A DNA stretch of 64,000 bases from Gigaspora margarita (lineage: Eukaryota; Glomeromycota; Glomeromycetes; Diversisporales; Gigasporaceae). Below the pieces are notes generated by a model. That model made no database searches, was not told the origin of the DNA, and was given only the letters and a program-made list of their open reading frames with translations. The stretch lies in assembly GCA_009809945.1 (NCBI GenBank), contig WTPW01000016.1, positions 619,439 to 683,438 on the forward strand. Reading direction: 5' to 3'. A program made the position numbers and the translations under genes. How positions within the stretch are numbered: position 1 is the stretch's first letter; each line of letters begins with the position of its first letter. Positions 58,462 to 64,000 of the stretch are shown here, one piece after another.

Positions 58462-59762
58462 TAGGGATGGGCACGGTCGGTCACGGTCAGTCATCGGTCG
58501 GTCATGATCGGTTAACCGCTTATGACCGGTTGACCGCGGTCATTCATACGGTTAATGACCGGTTATAGCCGATAAATTATTTACCCAATTATCCAATCAA
58601 ATATCTAAATAAGTGACAAGTAGGGATGGTACACTGCACAGACTGCCGAAAGAGAAACAAAACACTGCGATTTGCATCACATGATCAATAAAACCGTCGT
58701 TCATATTTCTGGTCAAATCTGCAGATCATTTGACCACATTTAAAGTTGTTTTGTTCTAGATCTGCCCAAATGATCTGCAAATTTGACCAGAATTATTAAC
58801 AATTTGTTACATCTAAAGCGGAGACAAATCATGTGATCAACCGGGAGAAGCAAAACAAGAAATGAATGCAAAAAGCCTGAAAAATACAAACGGCAAATAT
58901 GTCGGAAAGGCAATTTTGCTTATATATATCCACCTAAGACCTAATCTAACCCTAATATAACGACCCTAACCTAAAAATTATTAAATATGATTTGCCTTCA
59001 CTGCCTCCGCTTTAGACGTCCCCTTATTTGTAATATTCTGTTACCACAAGGGTAGAATCGCCACCTAAAAAAAATTCAATCCTACTTCAAAATTTTGTTT
59101 TGTTTGTTTAACTAATGCGCAGAAGGTCCTTTTATAGACTAGATTTTGAATTATAGGCGATTTTTGACAAAGCGAACATTTGTTTTGAATTTTTCTGATC
59201 GTGCTACGTTACACCTGATCTTGAAATTTGAATTTTTTTTCGGTCCCCAGTTTTCTGTTACCCAAAGAAACCCATCGCTATAAAAATTGCAGATCATTTG
59301 ACCGGAATTAAAATTGTTTTGTTATAATTCTGGCCAAATGATCTACAAATTTGGCCGGAATTATGAACAAGGTATTTCTCAACCGGGTTTAAACACCGCC
59401 TAAAAAATTTTCAGATCATGTAATATACATTAATTTATATATACTCATTATTGTTATATTTATCATTATTGTTCACTTATATCATAAAAAGTTTGATTTA
59501 AAAATGAAACATATCATTAATCATGCAAAGTCACTATGATCTGAAAAATTTTTGAGAGGCGGGTTGATTTTTCTATTTATCAGATGATACAGATACACCG
59601 ATATCAATTTTAAGCAATAATTATTCATTTATTAGCCATAATATTAAGAATTTGGCATCGGTCATAATCTTGACCGGTCGGTCAAACCGCTCTGACCGGC
59701 TAATATCGGTCACGGTCATTGACCGGTCATGACCGGTCATGACCGGACCGTGCCCATCCCTA
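58462..59762. mobile_element. hAT-type element, 1.3 kb, nonautonomous
   Basis: TAGGGATGGGCACGGTC to GACCGTGCCCATCCCTA, with a perfect 8-bp duplication GTTGGAGC (58454-58461 and 59763-59770). Subterminal GACCGGTCA/TGACCGGTC words repeat about ten times at each end, as transposase-binding arrays do in hAT elements. Two interior palindromes share GCAGATCATTTGACC / CAAATGATCTGCAAATTTG (58720-58800 and 59285-59370). A reversed telomere-like CTAACCCTAATATAACGACC lies at about 58944. No transposase frame. Confidence 0.85.
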
Positions 59763-59973
59763 GTTGGAGCATACTGGTATACTGGTCAGTGGAATCAGAG
59801 CCAATCAATTTTGTCCAAGATCTTTAAATTTTACCAATTAAATCATATCCATTCATTAAAATGTCAACTAATAATTTTGCTATAGAACCTGCACACTACT
59901 AAGATTAAATGTCGACCTAGATTCGGCACTTCTGACATGGAATTTTGATGACCCTCCTGTAAAAAATAAAATA
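59763..59973. other. Possible LTR-element fossil segment
   Basis: GTGGAATCAGAGCC at about 59782 resembles the initiator-Met primer site of copia-like elements, and 58140-58461 could be the preceding LTR. No coding part is present. If real, it is an old, broken fragment into which the hAT element inserted. Confidence 0.25.
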
Positions 59974-60467
59974 CTGCAATGAAAGATCAAGTAACATAAT
60001 TAAAGGTTTTGATATATTAAGAATCCAAATGAAAGGTTGAGGAAGGACATTATAAGTATTAAACATCTATTAAACGCCTATATTATCAAAGTTTTATGTC
60101 TGTCCACGTTGAAGCATTATGATTGGAACAGTATTGGCACACACGGCTTGACATCTATCTACTTTTTATAGGACTGATTAGTCATGTTTTCATTATTTAT
60201 TGGGCTTAGCATTAACGTAATAAATAACTCGATGATAATAAGATTTTATTAATGAGGTATTAATTTAAGATTTTATTATTTGCTATACTAAAGTCCGAAT
60301 TACTTAGTAATTAAGATGAGATGTCTATAGCTTTGAGTAGTCCTCTGGTAAAATTCAAGCAGATACCTACTATTTTATTCCTTCAAATGGGAATATTCTA
60401 AGAAAGATAGAATATCCTATAGAAGATACATCACCTCAATATTTTGAGTTTTACGAATAGTGTTGGG
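59974..60467 (+). repeat. ~520-bp dispersed repeat, copy 2
   Basis: Matches 35355-35872 in order and orientation. See that entry for shared words. Identity by eye is near 85%. Confidence 0.7.
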
Positions 60468-60998
60468 ATTAGAGCTGCAGACATTTAGAAGGTCCAAGGT
60501 AGTACGTCACTCTTCACGTCATATAAAATTTATATATAATCATATTAAACGAGCAAGACGGAAATTCATTTTAATTGGCTGTAATTAGAATGATCGACAA
60601 TGATTGACATTTTATTCTGATTGGCCAATTTAGTCCCGTGATCTGCTGTGTTATAATATAATAAAAATTAACCTTTAGCGATATATTTTATTTTTTTATC
60701 GATTGTTTTATTAAGCTCGTTTTTTTTTCTTTCTGTCACTTTCGTTTATTTTTGCAACTTTATTTTGCAAGTCAAAAATGTATATTACGTTATTCTACAT
60801 TTTTTATTGCCTTTTTCTTTATGATCATAAGTTATACACATACAATGAGTAATATGTAATAATAACATCAATAATTTGATAAAAAATATGTAATGGCGAA
60901 ATAAATCAAGTTAGATATTTGTTTTATCAAGTTTTATCAAGTTTGATATTATCATCGAAATGGAGTTGATACTAAAAGGAATAAGCACCGATACAAAT
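60468..60998. other. Intergenic DNA
   Basis: GAGCAAGACGGAA at 60550 recurs as AAGCAAGACGGAACTT at 61260, suggesting small repeat ends around the intervening DNA. No gene. Confidence 0.4.
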
Positions 60999-61127
60999 TA
61001 GTGTGTCCAGGGTACTGTGGTGCATAATTCTGCTCTCGCTAAAAATGATTTTTTATATTGTTTTTATATGTAAAAAAAAAATTTTAGCGTAAGCAAAATT
61101 ATGCACAACAGTACCGTGGACATTCTA
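60999..61127. mobile_element. hAT-type MITE, 129 bp
   Basis: TAGTGTGTCCAGGGTACTG to CAGTACCGTGGACATTCTA, nearly the whole element being two 47-bp arms around a T-rich loop. Perfect 8-bp duplication ATACAAAT at 60991-60998 and 61128-61135. Confidence 0.85.
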
Positions 61128-61445
61128 ATACAAATTGAGTTGACCATTGTTACCAAAATGGAATTGTGTTAAAGGAATTCAAAAAGTTGAGATAGTTAGA
61201 TTTTTTTTTCTTCTTACGATTCTACTATGAGAAAGTACTTACCCAAAGCATTTCTAAACAAGCAAGACGGAACTTTAGAAAATTCTAATTGGCCATTATG
61301 ATAAATATAAAAATTTTTTTCATCTGTACGTACATACGAATAAAAAATTTTTTGATACTATTGTTGTACTTGTTATTTATATTGGCAATATTGCCCGTTG
61401 TTGTGTTTTTTATACTGCTATTGCTATCCATTCACCATTACCACG

Positions 61446-63729
61446 ATGAAAAAAAATAAGGGCCCTTGTTCCATACAAAATTGTAGTAGAAACTCCACTA
61501 TGTTTCGAAAAATTACTTCAATTGCATACAAAAAAGCACAAACAAAAGGAACATTGAAGCAATATGATTATTTAAAAATCGGGCAAGAAATATGCTATAG
61601 TCATTATTTAGATATTGTAGAGCCCGATCGTCATTTAAAAAAAAAGCCTCTGGTTGAACAAGCGAACATTAATAATATGCTGGTTACAGATTGTGATACT
61701 CAGATGCTTGAAGCAAATATTGACAATGATTGTAACGCACAGAAGGCTTTATTAAATAATGGTCTTACATTCGCAGATCAGATTCAAATACTTACAAAAG
61801 TTCTTTATAAATATCAACGTGAAAAGCCTGGTTTTATTGAACTTAGTCCTGTTCATTTTCAACTAATGATAGAGAATGCTGTTTCTCGCTTGTATAGGTT
61901 TTTTGATCAAATGGTTAGAGCATTAATTCCTAATGAAAGATCTACATATAAAAAATTAGAAGCAAAAAAAACTGTAGTTAGTTTTTGCTATATGATGGCT
62001 AATGCAAGAAACATGTTTGTTAATAGTTTTGAACTGGAGGTTGGCTTGTATCTTTCAGCATCCGGAACTTCATCTGCAGCTATTGATACATTGCACAATT
62101 TGGGTGTGTCTGTATGTAGTAAAACAATCAATAATTACAAGAAAAAACTTGTTCAAGATCATTTCCAAAATATTCAAAATTTTTTTACAAATAATGGCGT
62201 AATTTTTTTTTTTTATTTCAAATTGTTTTTTTTATTTTAAATTTTTTTTTTTTATAATTTAAATATTTTTTAATTTAGAATATTTTATATATTTACAATT
62301 TGGACAACTATCATAATATTCATGAAGAAAGATGTCCTAATGCAACAACACTATCAACACCCTTACATTTTGCAACATGTATTTGCAAACCAGTAAAGTT
62401 ATGTGCATCGATCCCTCTTATTTTTAATAATAAAAATATTCATAATCCACTAAATATTGATGCGAGCAATATTTGTTTTAGGTTATTACATCAGTATAAT
62501 GGAGTCTTTGATATTTCTTATGAGACACGAAAGCTACAATGGACCACGTTTGGGGAGCTAAAAGTTAATTGTAATAAGATTGAGTTGTTAACAGTTCATG
62601 TTTATGACGATGCAATAAATGAGCGAAAAGAGGAACGATCTACCAAAGATATGCGACTAATTGGATTTCAAGAACAAAGTTTACACACAATGGATAATTA
62701 CATTAATGCACTTCAAATGATATTAAAAATTAACAAGGACATTGGGCATTTATATAATTCTGTAGCACCTATCGTAGCAGACTGGCCTGGCCAGCTTTTT
62801 ATTCGCAAAGCAATTACAAATTTAAATAAATCATCTTTTAATATCCCTCATGAGATCAGTTCATTTATTCCACTACTAGGACCATTGCATGTTTCTTTGA
62901 ACAGCTGAGAACATATTATACTTGTGTATTATTCTTTTTTTAAAAAATTGTTCCATTTTGTTTTTGGCAAAAAAAAAAAGTTAGCTAAGAACCCCAAACC
63001 ATGGCGAATTAACTTACTATTAGAATTAGCACATGGTGGTTGGTGTAAAATTAAAGAAAAGATTATAGCAAAATTTGGATTAACTTGTAAAGATCTTGAA
63101 TACTGCATGGTTTTTGATCTCTTAGACAATTTAGTCCCAGCCGTATTAGAAGTATATACTATCCTTTTTCGGTCTGGCTCGTTTAACGAATATATAGAGG
63201 TGATATTCCGTATTTGGACGTTTATGTTACGTTGGCGACGACATAATTATAATAAAGCACCACTCGCATTTCTATCTGATGCCTTTTATTGGCAAGACAC
63301 TAACTATTCATTTTTTGAAGCAATTAAACTTTTTTTAGTAAATTTCAATGAGTACTATGTTGAGAATTTTCATAGTAAAATCCATGCACAAACTTCTTCG
63401 AATTTAACGGCAGAAAATATTATAAAACAGGCTTATGTAATCAGTATGCACTTTAACTACAGTACTTATTTATTCAAAACACTAATTAAACTTACAATGT
63501 AGATATGCAGAATAATGAAAAATTGCGGGACACCTTTATTAAAACCAAACGATATCCTTACACACCATCCGAATTAAGCTTTTTAACAGAGAAAACTGGG
63601 CTTTTTCTTCTTAATCATATACAAAAAATTTTTAAAAATCGTGGAAAAAGCCAAATCCAAAAAAAAAAAATCCGGAATACTATTTAGCTACTCTGGACGA
63701 AACCGTAGATACAAAATGCCTACCTGCAG
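61446..63729 (+). pseudogene. Orphan multicopy Rhizophagus protein family, spliced but broken
   Basis: The first exon starts MKKNKGPCSIQNCSR (Cys/His-containing head, possible zinc finger: CSIQNC...CYSH) and ends at 62198 before GTAATT. The acceptor TAATTTAG leads to exon 2 at 62279, which joins in frame and reads NLDNYHNIHEERCPNATTLS, then IVADWPGQLFIRKAI, LGPLHVSLN and, after an in-frame TGA at 62906-62908, KPWRINLLLELAHGGW, FDLLDNLVPAVLEVYTILFR and YVENFHSKIHAQTSS. A frame change near 63500 is followed by NNEKLRDTFIKTKRYPY. Another in the A-run at 63661-63672 is followed by YYLATLDETVDTKCLPAG and a donor at 63730. I recognise this block order from many Rhizophagus hypothetical proteins. 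The D-D-Y-H-N and HSK motifs suggest an enzyme-like transposon protein, but no function is established. Confidence 0.7.
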
Positions 63730-63810
63730 GTAAAGTTGTAAAAATAAGTTAATTTTAATAAGTTTTGGTTAATTCGATTTCATATAATCGTAACTTTGAA
63801 TGCATAATAA

Positions 63811-63900
63811 GGATCTCTTGCAGTATAGGTGATACCGTTAATAAAAAGGTATTAATGATCAATTAATTTAAAATCGGTTCACCTATATTGCAAGAGATCC
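63811..63900. mobile_element. 90-bp MITE in the following intron
   Basis: GGATCTCTTGCAGTATAGGT mirrors ACCTATATTGCAAGAGATCC, and the 8-bp flanks are CATAATAA and CATGATAA (7 of 8). It lies downstream of the donor at 63730, so probably in an intron. Confidence 0.75.
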
Positions 63901-64000
63901 CATGATAATATAATTTTTGTCATTCGAATGCTATGATGAAGTTGCAATATGGCTCATCAAACAATGAAATTAATACCAGCCAATCTTTAATGTCAGTACC

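Overview
The window looks like nuclear DNA of an arbuscular mycorrhizal fungus, most probably Rhizophagus or a close glomeromycete. The reasons are the very high A+T content, short spliced exons with GTAAGT/GTGAGT-type donors, a kinase C-lobe of the expanded Rhizophagus type (HADFHSGNIL), a LINE with endonuclease, reverse transcriptase, RNase H and CCHC parts, a FAR1-like fragment, and an orphan multicopy protein family at the right end. This is recognition from memory of such proteins; no search was run.

Layout. 1-900: last part of a protein kinase gene. 960-5,700: intergenic DNA filled by inverted-repeat elements, an array of palindromic units and a 752-bp TA-flanked element. 5,930-12,110: a decayed LINE with a TAA-flanked MITE inside its reverse transcriptase. 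12,170-14,860: more palindromic arrays and MITEs. 15,300-18,960: an unidentified broken gene split by a 2.66-kb pogo-like transposon with a TA duplication. 18,960-35,900: repeats only, including a 1-kb foldback, a 2.7-kb composite element with a 24-bp minisatellite, and a three-deep nest of insertions. 36,480-39,198: lower-repeat upstream region. 39,199-45,921: the one clearly intact gene, a 21-exon dual hybrid histidine kinase whose exons join in frame to 1,551 codons plus a stop. 46,288-48,475: a TTAA-flanked element holding a FAR1-like fragment. 48,476-53,300: repeats, including a tRNA-headed dispersed repeat. 53,690-56,107: a decayed Helitron-type helicase. 56,116-61,130: hAT-type MITEs with 8-bp duplications and a 1.3-kb hAT-type element. 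61,446-63,729: an expanded orphan family gene, spliced but broken.

How it fits together. The only complete host function visible is two-component signalling: a PAS/GAF sensor, two histidine-kinase cores and receivers in one polypeptide. The kinase fragment at the left edge also belongs to signalling. Nearly everything else is transposon-derived. Several insertions can be placed exactly because both target-site duplications survive. A recurring pattern is short telomere-like (TTAGGG)n tracts inside several unrelated inverted-repeat elements, sometimes at their centre.
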